In this document: positions 7,648 through 16,261 of the stretch, one piece after another
Numbering within the stretch: position 1 is the first letter of the stretch
Layout: every line of letters starts with the position of its first letter
Assembly (NCBI GenBank): GCA_020344955.1
Contig: CP070831.1
Span: 2,088,434 to 2,123,137, forward strand
DNA length: 34,704 nt
Direction: 5' to 3'
DNA from: Promethearchaeota archaeon
GTDB taxonomy: Archaea; Asgardarchaeota; Lokiarchaeia; Sigyniarchaeales; SOKP01
The notes under the pieces: generated by a model
Told to the model about the DNA's origin: nothing
Databases searched by the model: none
What the model saw: the letters and a program-made list of their open reading frames with translations, nothing else
Program-made: the position numbers and the translations under genes

Positions 7648-9393
7648 ATGGAACCAGTGTATAATAAAATCTCTGACGATTTGTTTATCAAATTTAAGGA
7701 AATTGTCGGTGAAAAATTTTTCTTTGATAATTATGAAATAAGGTACAGTTATGCTTTCGGTTGTTCAATTTTTAATAAAAATTGGGTTCCAGATTTAATT
7801 TTAGTTCCACAAACTTCTCACCAAGTCTCTGAAATTTTACAATTAGCCAATAATAATAAAATTCCTGTTACCCCTCGCGGTAGTGGAACTAGTCTATCTT
7901 CTGGCTCATTAAGTCCCTATGGTGGAATAATTTTAGATTTAAGCAGCATGGATGATATTATTTCAATCGACATAGAAAATAATATGGTAGAAGTTGAGCC
8001 GGGAGTAATTTGTGATGATTTGAATGAAACTCTAAAGCCATATGGATATTTTTTTCCTCCAGATCCCGGTTCTAGTTCTGTTGCTACAATAGGAGGAATG
8101 GTTGCTAGTAATGCAGGTGGCATTCAAGCATTTAAATATGGTGTTACTAAAAATTATGTAATATTTTTAGAAGTCGTACTATCAGATGGAAGAATTTTAA
8201 ATTTGGGTTCAAAAGTTTTAAAATCAGTTTCTTCTTACAATATAAAAGATCTTTTTATTGGCTCTGAGGGTACTCTAGGAGTTATAACAAAAATTGGCTT
8301 AAGAATCCGACCTTTACCAAAAACGAGAAAATTAGGACTATTTATATTTGATAACATCAATAATTTGAAGGATGCTGTTTTAGAATTAAGACGCTATGGG
8401 ATCGTACCAAATTTATTAGAATTCATGGATAAACTCATATTAAAAGCAGTTACAGAGTATTTAGGGGGAGAATTCTATGATTTTCCAGAGGGGTATGTGT
8501 TGTTGGCAGAAGTGGATGGGGACTCAACAAGAGAAGTGGATGAAATATTTACTACTATGTTTGACATTATTATCCAGAAGAATCCTATATTCCATAAAGT
8601 TGCCATGACTGAAGAAGAAAGAGAAAGGTTAATTTTAGCAAGAAAAGCTAATCTTCCAGCTTTATCAAGAATTAGACCAAATACATGTGTAGAAGATTGT
8701 ACAATTCAAATTTCAGATTTTTCGGAGGTTATAAAAAAAATTGAGGATATTCCTAAAAAGATTAATGCAAAAAACTTGTTAGTTGCAATTATTTGTCATA
8801 TGGAGGGAAATTTGCATCCAACCTTTCTGTTTAATGAAAATGATGAACAAGATGTAAGAGATTTCAAAAAAGCAATAGATTATTTATACAAAGAAATAAT
8901 AATACCCGTAGGGGGGTCTATAACTGGTGAACATGGAATTGGAAAAATAAAAACAGCATATATTGAACTAGAGCATGATTCTAATGTAATTGATATGATG
9001 AGAGAGATTAAAAAACTATACGATCCAAACAGGATATTAAACCCAGGAATTGGGAAAGGAGATATTCGTACTTTAAATGCAGGAAGTGAAAAACGTACAT
9101 TAAAAGAACAACCTGAACATATATTAGAATTAAAGTGTATGAGATGTGGTTTTTGTATCACATGCCCATCAAGAATTAATTATGTTATAGAAACATATAG
9201 CCCTAGAGGGAGATTAAGCCTTCTTAATGGATTAATTCATGGCGATTTAGAATTAAATGATTTAATTATTGATGTATTGCATACCTGTACATTATGCGGA
9301 CTTTGTCAAACCAAATGTCCTGCTGGTGTTAATATAGTCGAAATTTTTGAAAAAGCGAGAGAAATAATTCATAAAGACCGTGAGAAAACATGA
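7648..9393 (+). CDS. GlcD-type FAD-linked D-lactate/glycolate dehydrogenase with C-terminal 2x[4Fe-4S] domain
   Basis: This 581-residue protein has a PCMH-type FAD domain (about 48-222: PRGSGTSLSSG at 76-86, PPDPGSSS at 137-144, GGMVASNAGG at 149-158, GSEGTLGV at 205-212). The C-terminal FAD-oxidase domain ends with GEHGIGK and LYDPNRILNPG. A fused ferredoxin-like segment follows with C497, C500, C503, C507 and C547, C550, C553, C557, ligands for two [4Fe-4S] clusters. It thus joins GlcD to the Fe-S head of GlcF but lacks the CCG domains. It should oxidise a 2-hydroxy acid and hand electrons to an Fe-S or quinone acceptor. Its stop overlaps the start of a LarA homologue (ATGA), which points to lactate. 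An alternative substrate is glycolate. Confidence 0.88.
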   Translation: MEPVYNKISDDLFIKFKEIVGEKFFFDNYEIRYSYAFGCSIFNKNWVPDLILVPQTSHQVSEILQLANNNKIPVTPRGSGTSLSSGSLSPYGGIILDLSSMDDIISIDIENNMVEVEPGVICDDLNETLKPYGYFFPPDPGSSSVATIGGMVASNAGGIQAFKYGVTKNYVIFLEVVLSDGRILNLGSKVLKSVSSYNIKDLFIGSEGTLGVITKIGLRIRPLPKTRKLGLFIFDNINNLKDAVLELRRYGIVPNLLEFMDKLILKAVTEYLGGEFYDFPEGYVLLAEVDGDSTREVDEIFTTMFDIIIQKNPIFHKVAMTEEERERLILARKANLPALSRIRPNTCVEDCTIQISDFSEVIKKIEDIPKKINAKNLLVAIICHMEGNLHPTFLFNENDEQDVRDFKKAIDYLYKEIIIPVGGSITGEHGIGKIKTAYIELEHDSNVIDMMREIKKLYDPNRILNPGIGKGDIRTLNAGSEKRTLKEQPEHILELKCMRCGFCITCPSRINYVIETYSPRGRLSLLNGLIHGDLELNDLIIDVLHTCTLCGLCQTKCPAGVNIVEIFEKAREIIHKDREKT

Positions 9394-10670
9394 AAATTGA
9401 CTATGGAAAAGAAGGGCTCGATATAAATTTAGATCCAAAATGGAATATTACAATCTTATGTGCTTCAGAACAAAAATCTATTGAATCTCCAAAAGTTAAG
9501 ATCAAAGAATCAATTAATAATCCAATTGAAGGACCATCTTTAAAAGAAATAATTGATAAAAAAGTCAATCTAAATTCAGTTTGTATCGTTTCAAGTGATG
9601 CAACTAGACCTGTGCCATCAAACCTAATTCTTGAAGCAATAGTAGAGGAGTTGAACTTAAATGGAATTGATGATAATAAAATTTCTGTTCTTATTGCTAC
9701 TGGATTACACCGTACTTCTCGTGATGATGAATTGGAACGTATTTTAGGTAAAACATTGATAAATAGAATCACGATAATTGATCACAAAGCAACCGATATG
9801 GATTCTTTAGTCTATATTGGGAAATCCGCTGATAACGATCCAATTTTCGTAAATAGGTATTATTATTCAGCAGATTTAAAGATTTTAACTGGCTATGTTG
9901 AACCTCACTTCTTTTTTGGTTTTTCAGGTGGACGTAAATCGTTAGTACCTGGAATAGTGGGTATAGATACAATCCAAGTTAATCATTCTGCAGAAAAAAT
10001 AGCTTCCCCGTATGCTCGATTTGGCATTTATAAGGAAAACCCATTGCATAAACATTCTCTTGCAATTTCTAAGAAAATCGGTGTTGACTTTATCATTAAT
10101 GTTTGTATTAATAAAAAACATGAGATTATAGAAATTGCTTCAGGGGATTTTATTAAAGCTCATGAAAAGTTGGTAGATTATCAATTGAAACAAACCTTCA
10201 CTGGAATTAAGGAGAGATATGATGTTGTAATATGTGGTAATGGAGGGTATCCATTAGATCTTAATTTGTATCAAGCCGTAAAAAGCATGGCAATCGGAGA
10301 ATTAGCCGTAAAAGACGGAGGAACGATAATTGCAGTAAATGAGTGTGTAGAAGGCATTGGAATTGGGCAAGATAAGTTTAAAGAGTTAATATTTTCTGGA
10401 ATGGTGCCTAAAGAAATTTATAAGAAAATCTTAAATAAAGAAATTGTAGTACCTGATCAGTGGGAAATCCAAATTTTGGCAAGAATTCTTATGAAAGCAG
10501 ATGTCTTTATTATTTCGGAGTTAAATGAAAATGAGATTGGTAATATTGGTTTGAAGTATGCGAAAAATGTTGAGGATGCTATTAGAACATGTTTAAAGAA
10601 ATATGGTTCAGATGCTTCTATATTAATCTTACCTAATGGTCCACAATTACTACCATTATATAAAAAATAG
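9390..10670 (+). CDS. larA: LarA-type nickel-pincer 2-hydroxyacid (lactate) racemase
   Basis: This 426-residue protein keeps the residues known for Lactobacillus plantarum LarA. D70 and R73 lie in SSDATRPVP, H107 in ATGLHRTS, and H173 and K183 in the block EPHFFFGFSGGRK. K183 is the lysine that tethers the NPN nickel cofactor, and H199 in VNHSAEK is a nickel ligand. Length and spacing match the family. It is translationally coupled to the FAD dehydrogenase (ATGA, 9390-9393), so the pair should interconvert lactate enantiomers and oxidise the D form. The cofactor makers LarB, LarC and LarE are not in this window. LarA homologues also racemise other 2-hydroxy acids, so the substrate rests on context. 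Confidence 0.87.
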   Translation: MKIDYGKEGLDINLDPKWNITILCASEQKSIESPKVKIKESINNPIEGPSLKEIIDKKVNLNSVCIVSSDATRPVPSNLILEAIVEELNLNGIDDNKISVLIATGLHRTSRDDELERILGKTLINRITIIDHKATDMDSLVYIGKSADNDPIFVNRYYYSADLKILTGYVEPHFFFGFSGGRKSLVPGIVGIDTIQVNHSAEKIASPYARFGIYKENPLHKHSLAISKKIGVDFIINVCINKKHEIIEIASGDFIKAHEKLVDYQLKQTFTGIKERYDVVICGNGGYPLDLNLYQAVKSMAIGELAVKDGGTIIAVNECVEGIGIGQDKFKELIFSGMVPKEIYKKILNKEIVVPDQWEIQILARILMKADVFIISELNENEIGNIGLKYAKNVEDAIRTCLKKYGSDASILILPNGPQLLPLYKK

Positions 10671-10977
10671 GTCATTTATGGTTAATAACTCTCTAATTTA
10701 TATAAAATCGGATAAGAAAATACGTGTTAGTATCACACATAAAAATTATGGAGGAAAAGTTAATCAACCTAAAAATTGTTTAATTATTTACCTTTGAAAT
10801 CCTCCGCTTTCACTTTAAATATTTTTCTTTTAGTATATATTTTAATACGAAAAACTAGATTAATTTTATAGGTTTAGACTGTGATTCTATGATGAATCAC
10901 TAGGTATTAGAATATATTATTATCAATCATCTTTGTAATATACATTTCCCATTTTTTTTTGCAGAAGTATTAGGGGG
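10671..10977. other. 307-bp intergenic region
   Basis: No coding frame with a start signal is seen. The region contains T-rich runs near 10813-10852 that could end the lactate operon, and a strong inverted repeat at 10881-10900 listed separately. A TATA-like stretch (about 10905-10920) precedes the esterase gene. Confidence 0.5.
10881..10900. promoter_or_regulatory. 20-bp inverted repeat upstream of the anchored esterase gene
   Basis: GTGATTC (10881-10887) and GAATCAC (10894-10900) are perfect 7-bp arms around a 6-nt centre (TATGAT). Arms with three G/C positions are less likely by chance in this AT-rich DNA. It lies about 80 bp before the gene start and just upstream of a TATA-like stretch, a position typical of an activator or repressor site. 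Confidence 0.4.
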
Positions 10978-12738
10978 ATGTTTAAACATATTAAGGGTAG
11001 GCTGAAAATGAAGATAGGGAAGAATTGGATAAAAACTCCAAAAATTAAAATCGCCTGCTACTCCTCAGTGATAATGAATTCGATCTGTGGTCTATTAGGT
11101 ATTTTTTATCTATTCAGTTCTTCTTATTCAATTTTATGGGATTTCTTAGGAATTATTCTATTGATTACCATTTTTAGCAATCTTGTTCTTGTTTTTATTA
11201 ATTCACGGAAGAGAAATGGACACAATAGATTCACAAATAAATTTAATATTTTTGGTTATGTGTATTTAACTTTTATCATTATAGCTATGGTTTGTATGAT
11301 GCTCGGCAATTTACTTGTTTCTGTGACCTATTCCAATCAACTCATTGATAATTTATTATCATATATATTAATCTATCTATTTTATTTTGGAATTCTAATT
11401 ATAGGAATCGTTTATGCCATTTTTGGAGTAAAAACGTATAATAAAATAAATTTGGGGGTTGAAAATCATACAATTAACATAAGGATTTCAAGAAGATTTA
11501 TAAAAGTAAAAAGCATTTTTAAAAAAATAGCTATAGTAATTTCAAGGATTACTTTTATTATAGGTATCATTTTTGGTATTGTAATTTTATTTGGTTCATT
11601 TGAAATTGTAACAACCTTCATTGCAATTGTTTCTGGCCAATTCGGTATTTTCTTTTCGATTATATTTTTTGCAAATACGATTATACTCTTAAAATTAAAG
11701 CATCAACGATGGAATACAAAAAAATTCTATAGAACTGCTTTAACTGGAACTCTTATCTCTTTATTGTTATTAACTCCATTATTTCTAACTCAATTTACTA
11801 TTAATAATATAGAAAGAAACTTCTCAAGTATATTTGGTCCAAATTGGAGAGAACAAATACCCGTTGAAGTAAATAATTACTTTTTAGAAACTCCGTTTTC
11901 TCTTTCTAATTATTTCTTAGGTATACCACCAAAAGATTGCAATATTGAAAAAGATGTCTTGTTTTATAAGGATGAAGGAATCGAGTTATATTTTGATGCA
12001 TATATGCCCAAATCTAATATAGGAGGACTTCCAGGGGCAAATTCTACAATAGTTAGAATCCATGGAGGTGCTTGGGTTTCTGGTGATAAAGGTTTAATGA
12101 ATATGATGCAAATGAATAAATATTTCGCTGCCCAAGGATATGTAGTTTTTGATATTCAATATGGAATTGCAGACAATCCTCTATATGCTTTAGATCCCTT
12201 AACTCCTACTTATAAAAAAGGTAGCTTTAATATAGATGATATGGTAAGGCATATTGGTATCTTTACTAATTATTTAACTAATCATTCCGAAGAATATGGA
12301 GCAAATTTGGATTCTGTATTTTTCAGCGGAGGTTCGGCAGGTGGTCATCTAAGCTGTGCTGCGGCTTTAGCTATAGCGAGTGGACATTATACTGATATAT
12401 TTAGTGCCAATCTGACAATAAAAGGTTTAGTCCCATTTTACCCAGCAAATGATCTCATGAATTTTTTTGGACTTAGTGGAAGCCTTGAGTTTAAAAATCC
12501 AGAAAACTTAATTGAAAGCGATAGTCCTCCCTGCCTTATCTTTCAAGGTACTCATGATATAATTAATTACTTCGGTATATCAAGGGAGATTCAAGATACA
12601 TATTTCTCTAAAGGAAATGGAAATTGTGCAATTTTATGGATGCCTTTTGGAGGACATGCCTCAGATTTCTATTTCACTGGGTATTACAACCAAATATTCT
12701 TATATTATATGGAGAGATTTTTGTATCTAAATCTCTAG
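10978..12738 (+). CDS. Membrane-anchored alpha/beta-hydrolase (HSL/BD-FAE-like esterase)
   Basis: This 586-residue protein has two halves. Residues 25-275 contain about seven hydrophobic helices (roughly 31-49, 54-74, 92-117, 126-150, 185-208, 210-240, 253-275). Residues 320-586 form an alpha/beta-hydrolase with the oxyanion motif HGGAW (362-366), nucleophile S453 in GGSAGGH, acid D527 in FQGTHD and H560 in FGGHASD, a full catalytic triad. The fold and HGGxW motif place it with hormone-sensitive-lipase-like esterases. The catalytic half probably lies outside the cytoplasm after the last helix, but topology is not proved. The ATG at 10978 sits directly after AGGGGG; the ATG at 11008 (residue 11), preceded by GGGTAGG, may be the true start. 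The substrate is unknown; lipid or acetyl-sugar esters are possible. Confidence 0.8.
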   Translation: MFKHIKGRLKMKIGKNWIKTPKIKIACYSSVIMNSICGLLGIFYLFSSSYSILWDFLGIILLITIFSNLVLVFINSRKRNGHNRFTNKFNIFGYVYLTFIIIAMVCMMLGNLLVSVTYSNQLIDNLLSYILIYLFYFGILIIGIVYAIFGVKTYNKINLGVENHTINIRISRRFIKVKSIFKKIAIVISRITFIIGIIFGIVILFGSFEIVTTFIAIVSGQFGIFFSIIFFANTIILLKLKHQRWNTKKFYRTALTGTLISLLLLTPLFLTQFTINNIERNFSSIFGPNWREQIPVEVNNYFLETPFSLSNYFLGIPPKDCNIEKDVLFYKDEGIELYFDAYMPKSNIGGLPGANSTIVRIHGGAWVSGDKGLMNMMQMNKYFAAQGYVVFDIQYGIADNPLYALDPLTPTYKKGSFNIDDMVRHIGIFTNYLTNHSEEYGANLDSVFFSGGSAGGHLSCAAALAIASGHYTDIFSANLTIKGLVPFYPANDLMNFFGLSGSLEFKNPENLIESDSPPCLIFQGTHDIINYFGISREIQDTYFSKGNGNCAILWMPFGGHASDFYFTGYYNQIFLYYMERFLYLNL

Positions 12739-12803
12739 TTTTATTATTTACTTTTTTAGCCAAATAAATGCATTTTTACAAAAAAGTTATAAATTATAAA
12801 TTC

Positions 12804-12835
12804 CCACGAAATACCCATAAAACGTCTGTTCGTGG
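12804..12835. repeat. Inverted repeat, possible terminator of the esterase gene or leader hairpin
   Basis: CCACGAA (12804-12810) pairs with TTCGTGG (12829-12835) across an 18-nt loop. It has the highest G+C content of the surrounding intergenic DNA. It lies 66 bp after the esterase stop and 230 bp before TFB; there is no T-run after it, so a regulatory site or small RNA stem is as likely as a terminator. Confidence 0.35.
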
Positions 12836-12993
12836 ACATATCACAATTTTAAATAGTTAAATATTTATATAATGAAGTGAATTAAATAGAAATAGTCAAT
12901 AAAAAGATATTGTACAGAATTATAAATTTTATAAAATAAAGACAATACAAATTTATACAAAATTGATTATAACGATCATAGAATAACACAAAT

Positions 12994-13015
12994 ATCGATC
13001 AATATCAATATTGAT
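12994..13015. promoter_or_regulatory. Palindrome cluster in front of tfb
   Basis: ATCGAT (12994-12999) and the perfect 12-bp palindrome ATCAATATTGAT (13004-13015) share the half-site ATC-A/G-AT and lie about 50-70 bp before the TFB start, downstream of the likely TATA box. They could be an operator. AT-rich composition lowers the weight of this. Confidence 0.3.
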
Positions 13016-13064
13016 TAAAATTTTTACAGCCGAAAAAAAATAGTACGGTAAAAAGTGAACAGAT

Positions 13065-13997
13065 ATGAGCTATAGAGATAGATTACGTTCAACAAAAACC
13101 ACTCCAGAAAGTGAAGGAAGCTGTAGTTCAGATGCTCAATGCTGTAGTAATCCTTGCATCGAATCCCGAGACGGAGATAATGTTTGTTTAAATTGTGGTA
13201 TGATAATTGGAAGAAACTTAGTTGGAAATGAAAGACGTGCTTATACAATAGAAGAAGTCAATAAAAGGCGTCGAACAGAACCTCGATGGAGAGAATTTGG
13301 TCCACGTACAATGTTGCCTGCTTCTAAAGTTGATTCTAAAGGAAGATTAATCAACGCAAAAGGTAAAACACTCTTTTCGAGACTATCCAAGATTCAAAAC
13401 TCACTTATCTCTTCAATTGAAAGAAATTTTTGGGAAGCAAAACCTAAGCTTAAGATGCTTACTAGTAAAATGAATATACCAGAATATATCAAGGAAACTG
13501 CATGGAAGATTTATTCTGTTGTTGCTAAAAAGAAACTTACGATGGGTAGATCAATCGATGGTTTTATAGCAGCTTCATTATACGCAGCAATTCGAGTACA
13601 TGAATTCCCACGATTACTCGAAGAAGTTTGTGAAGCTTCAATGACTCCAAGAAGGACTGTACACCGCTCTTTGGGTATGGTCGTTAAGGAAGTATTACCT
13701 CTTTTGGCACTTAAATATCGTCCGATAACGGCGGAACAACTTGTGTTTCGCTTCGGTAATGATTTAAGTTTACCGATGAATATTCAAAAGAATGCTGTGA
13801 ATATGCTAAAAGAAGCTTCTCAAAATGGATTATTGCGAACTGGTAAGGATCCAAAGGGATTAGCCGCAAGTGTGATTTATATGGCAGCAAAAGCAGGAAA
13901 TTGTCGGAAGACGCAAGCGGAAGTCTCCGAAGTGGCAAAAGTTACAGAAGTTACTTTGCGCTCACGCTCCAAACAGATAAAAAGTAAGCTCCGATAG
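13065..13997 (+). CDS. tfb: Transcription initiation factor TFB with atypical zinc ribbon
   Basis: This 310-residue protein has the TFB plan: an N-terminal zinc ribbon, a B-finger/linker (RTEPRWREFGPRTMLPAS, about 70-87) and two cyclin repeats (about 115-210 and 215-310). The first repeat has IDGFIAASLYAAIR, the second KDPKGLAASVIYMAAK. It should bind TBP and the BRE and recruit RNA polymerase. The ribbon is odd: after C41-x2-C44 in VCLNCG, the first knuckle offers C20, C26, C27 and C31 with only nine residues between C31 and C41, whereas usual TFBs have C-x2-C and about 15-17 residues. The B-finger lacks the common HDxGL motif. It may therefore be a divergent paralogue rather than the main TFB. 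A T-rich run follows the stop. Confidence 0.9.
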   Translation: MSYRDRLRSTKTTPESEGSCSSDAQCCSNPCIESRDGDNVCLNCGMIIGRNLVGNERRAYTIEEVNKRRRTEPRWREFGPRTMLPASKVDSKGRLINAKGKTLFSRLSKIQNSLISSIERNFWEAKPKLKMLTSKMNIPEYIKETAWKIYSVVAKKKLTMGRSIDGFIAASLYAAIRVHEFPRLLEEVCEASMTPRRTVHRSLGMVVKEVLPLLALKYRPITAEQLVFRFGNDLSLPMNIQKNAVNMLKEASQNGLLRTGKDPKGLAASVIYMAAKAGNCRKTQAEVSEVAKVTEVTLRSRSKQIKSKLR

Positions 13998-14029
13998 AAC
14001 GAGTTTCTGGTTCCGAATAAGATTATAGA

Positions 14030-14058
14030 TTTTTTTCCTTTTTTTCTTTTATTTCTTT
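14030..14058 (+). terminator. T-rich terminator after tfb
   Basis: Starting 33 bp after the TFB stop, the plus strand has a run of almost only T with a few C and A (14030-14058). Archaeal RNA polymerase terminates at such T-tracts without a stem. Confidence 0.5.
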
Positions 14059-14118
14059 GTTATTGTTTAATAATCAAGACATATTTTTGTTGAAATCACC
14101 AAAAATTTATACATAAAA

Positions 14119-14131
14119 GTATTTAAATAAG
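14119..14131 (+). promoter_or_regulatory. TATA box of the PlsY-kinase fusion gene
   Basis: agtatttaaataag matches an archaeal TATA box and is about 45-55 bp before the TTG start at 14174. Together with GGTGAG at 14163-14168 it supports that start and a leader of roughly 20 nt. Confidence 0.5.
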
Positions 14132-14173
14132 ATTATTTCAAGTATATAATGATAAGAAAATTGGTGAGAATAT

Positions 14174-15391
14174 TTGGATTTGATTGAGATTTTTCTGACA
14201 ATATTGAGTTTAATTATTGCTTACCTTTTAGGAGCAATATTACCTGCTTTTCTCTTTGGTAAATTAAAGGGTATTGATGTAAGAGAGGAAGGATCAAAAA
14301 ATCCTGGAACTGCGAATGCATTCCGAGTATTAGGACTCCCTTATGCGATTCCAACAGCAATATATGATACATTGAAGGGATTGTTGGCAATATTAATAGC
14401 GTTTAGTCTGGAAGTCAATCCAATTTTCATGCAAATCTGCGGAATTGTAGCAATAGTAGGCCATGTTTTTCCTTTTTATTTAAAATTTCATGGTGGTGAA
14501 GGAAATGCTACTGCTACTGGATTACTTCTGTATTATCTTGTAAATTATTTTTCAGTTAGTTTTGAGATATTTTACATAATAATTATTTTGCTTATTCTTG
14601 TTGGGATATTTACTTACATATCCAAATCAGGAAGCCTTTTACCTGCAGTATTATTTCCCCTTCTTGGTTATTCAGTATTTGTCACCTATCCAACTAGTAT
14701 TTTTAATATATTTTTTGTAATTGTTCTAGCGCATATTGCTACAATTGGTATGTATAAGGTAATAACAGAAAAGAAATTAGTAATTACTGATGAAGAATTT
14801 CTTGCACGTTGGTGGAGAGTTGCGATAAGACCAGTCGCTCTTTTATTTTTGGCATTTTATTTTATTTTTTCAGATGTCGTAGCCATTATATTAATAGGTG
14901 TAGTATGTTTATGCTTTATTGCTCTTGACGTTTTTCGATTTATTTCAAAGCAAACACAAGAATTGTTAACAGTTAGAGTCAAATCAATTTTTAGGAAAGG
15001 AGAAGAAAAGAAATTTTCATCGATGACAATTTTTTTAATATCAACATTTATTATAGTTTTATTATTTGGACAGCTTTCAATAGAGATTGCTATAACTGCA
15101 TTAGTATTTCTCACGTTTGGAGATATATATAGTAAAGTATTTGGGTTAGCTTATGGTCGTCATAAACTGTTTGAACATAAATCATTAGAAGGAACTCTGG
15201 CATATGTGGGTTGTGTGATTACATGCAGCTACATCATTTACACAATAACAGGAATTTCACTACCTGTTCTTATAGTTGGTGGAGTTGCAGCAACTTTTTC
15301 TGAATTCTTTCCATTAGGAATGAATGATAATTTCACAGTTCCAATAATAAGCGGAGCTGCAATGTTTGTAGCATTATTTTTTGGTTTATAA
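14174..15391 (+). CDS. Fusion of PlsY-like glycerol-3-phosphate acyltransferase and dolichol/polyprenol-kinase-like domain
   Basis: This 405-residue membrane protein has two domains. Residues 1-198 match PlsY: GSKNPGTANAFR at 40-51 corresponds to the GSGNxGAxNxxR motif, and GHVFPFYLKFHGGEGNAT at 96-113 corresponds to HxxPxxLxFxGGKGVAT. Two substitutions fall in that conserved loop (K to E109, V to N111). Residues 215-405 match the CTP-dependent dolichol/phytol/diacylglycerol kinase family: FGDIYSKVFGLAYGRHK (315-331), HKSLEGTLA (335-343) and SEFFPLGMNDNFTVP (376-390). PlsY transfers acyl from acyl-phosphate to sn-G3P in ester-lipid synthesis. The kinase half phosphorylates a lipid alcohol in its family. 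The start is TTG with GGTGA 6 nt upstream. Activity of the altered PlsY half is uncertain. Confidence 0.85.
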   Translation: MDLIEIFLTILSLIIAYLLGAILPAFLFGKLKGIDVREEGSKNPGTANAFRVLGLPYAIPTAIYDTLKGLLAILIAFSLEVNPIFMQICGIVAIVGHVFPFYLKFHGGEGNATATGLLLYYLVNYFSVSFEIFYIIIILLILVGIFTYISKSGSLLPAVLFPLLGYSVFVTYPTSIFNIFFVIVLAHIATIGMYKVITEKKLVITDEEFLARWWRVAIRPVALLFLAFYFIFSDVVAIILIGVVCLCFIALDVFRFISKQTQELLTVRVKSIFRKGEEKKFSSMTIFLISTFIIVLLFGQLSIEIAITALVFLTFGDIYSKVFGLAYGRHKLFEHKSLEGTLAYVGCVITCSYIIYTITGISLPVLIVGGVAATFSEFFPLGMNDNFTVPIISGAAMFVALFFGL

Positions 15392-15542
15392 AAATAATCT
15401 TATTCTTTTATTAATTAAATGGTTAATTTTGAATTTTGGAAACAACAATCTAATTTTATACATTTATGTTAATTTTGTAACAATACATAAATAGTAAGAT
15501 TAAATTGTGAATACATAACTTAAGCGAAGTTCTTACTTATTT

Positions 15543-16211
15543 TTGTTGACATCAAATTTGAATTCCAAAAGAATAGTTAAATTAACAATAGCAACTTGGC
15601 CTTTATCTTGCGTAATCGGAATTTTAATAGTTTTAATTAATTACATTTCATTATTTATCTCAATTGCGTTAGCGCCACCACCTTTCAGTCCTTTGCAAAA
15701 TTATATGAGTAGTTTAGGAAACTCAACCTATAATCCTAATGGGGCAATTATTTATAATGGTTCAGTAATAGTCTCTGGATTTTTATTTTTATTTTTTTTT
15801 ATTGGATTATTTCAGTGGTATTCTGACAGGAAAAGGGATAAGATTATATTAGTAGCAACTCAAATAGTAGGTGTCTTGTTAGCTTTCATTTTTACACTTA
15901 CAGGATTTTATTCTGAGGATTTTAAGCCACAGCATGTCTTCTGGTCAATTGTTGCGGGGATTTTTGGTTTTTTAGCTAATGTTTTTATGGCTTTTTATTT
16001 AATAATACAAAAAGAATCTATAAAGACAATTTCTTATTTTGTAGTTGGATTTATGGGTTTTTATATTATATTTTTGTTCATATTATCTCCCCAACACGTT
16101 TTAACAGAATGGGTTGTTAGGACAGCAGGAGATATTAATTTTATATTGATGATTATTAATTTTAAGCACATATATCAAGTAAGAAATAAGTTGAAATTAG
16201 AAATCCACTAA
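15543..16211 (+). CDS. DUF998-family membrane protein
   Basis: This 222-residue protein has six predicted hydrophobic segments. Between the first two lies the DUF998-like block PLQNYMSSLGNSTYNPNGA at about 50-68, followed by a glycine-rich helix. The frame opens with tandem TTG codons at 15543 and 15546; no ATG is available near the conserved N-terminus, so TTG is the probable start. A TATA-like stretch lies at about 15483-15495. Function of DUF998 proteins is unknown. A second DUF998 gene (16262-16894) faces it end to end, 50 bp away. Confidence 0.7.
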   Translation: MLTSNLNSKRIVKLTIATWPLSCVIGILIVLINYISLFISIALAPPPFSPLQNYMSSLGNSTYNPNGAIIYNGSVIVSGFLFLFFFIGLFQWYSDRKRDKIILVATQIVGVLLAFIFTLTGFYSEDFKPQHVFWSIVAGIFGFLANVFMAFYLIIQKESIKTISYFVVGFMGFYIIFLFILSPQHVLTEWVVRTAGDINFILMIINFKHIYQVRNKLKLEIH

Positions 16212-16261
16212 AAATAGAGTTAATAATCAATTAAGAAGTATTAAATTATGATCAGGTTCAA

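Larger units (their letters stand above)
12739..13064. other. 326-bp leader/promoter region upstream of tfb
   Basis: No gene is seen. The region holds a G/C-containing inverted repeat at 12804-12835, TATA-like stretches at about 12850-12872 and 12950-12958, and a cluster of ATCGAT/ATCAATATTGAT palindromes at 12994-13015 close to the TFB start. The last 30 bp before the ATG are purine-rich, without a classical ribosome-binding site. Confidence 0.5.

Noticed and set aside
9401-9972. Two minus-strand frames across larA
   Set aside because: They lie opposite the fully conserved LarA N-terminal and nickel-site blocks and show no motif.
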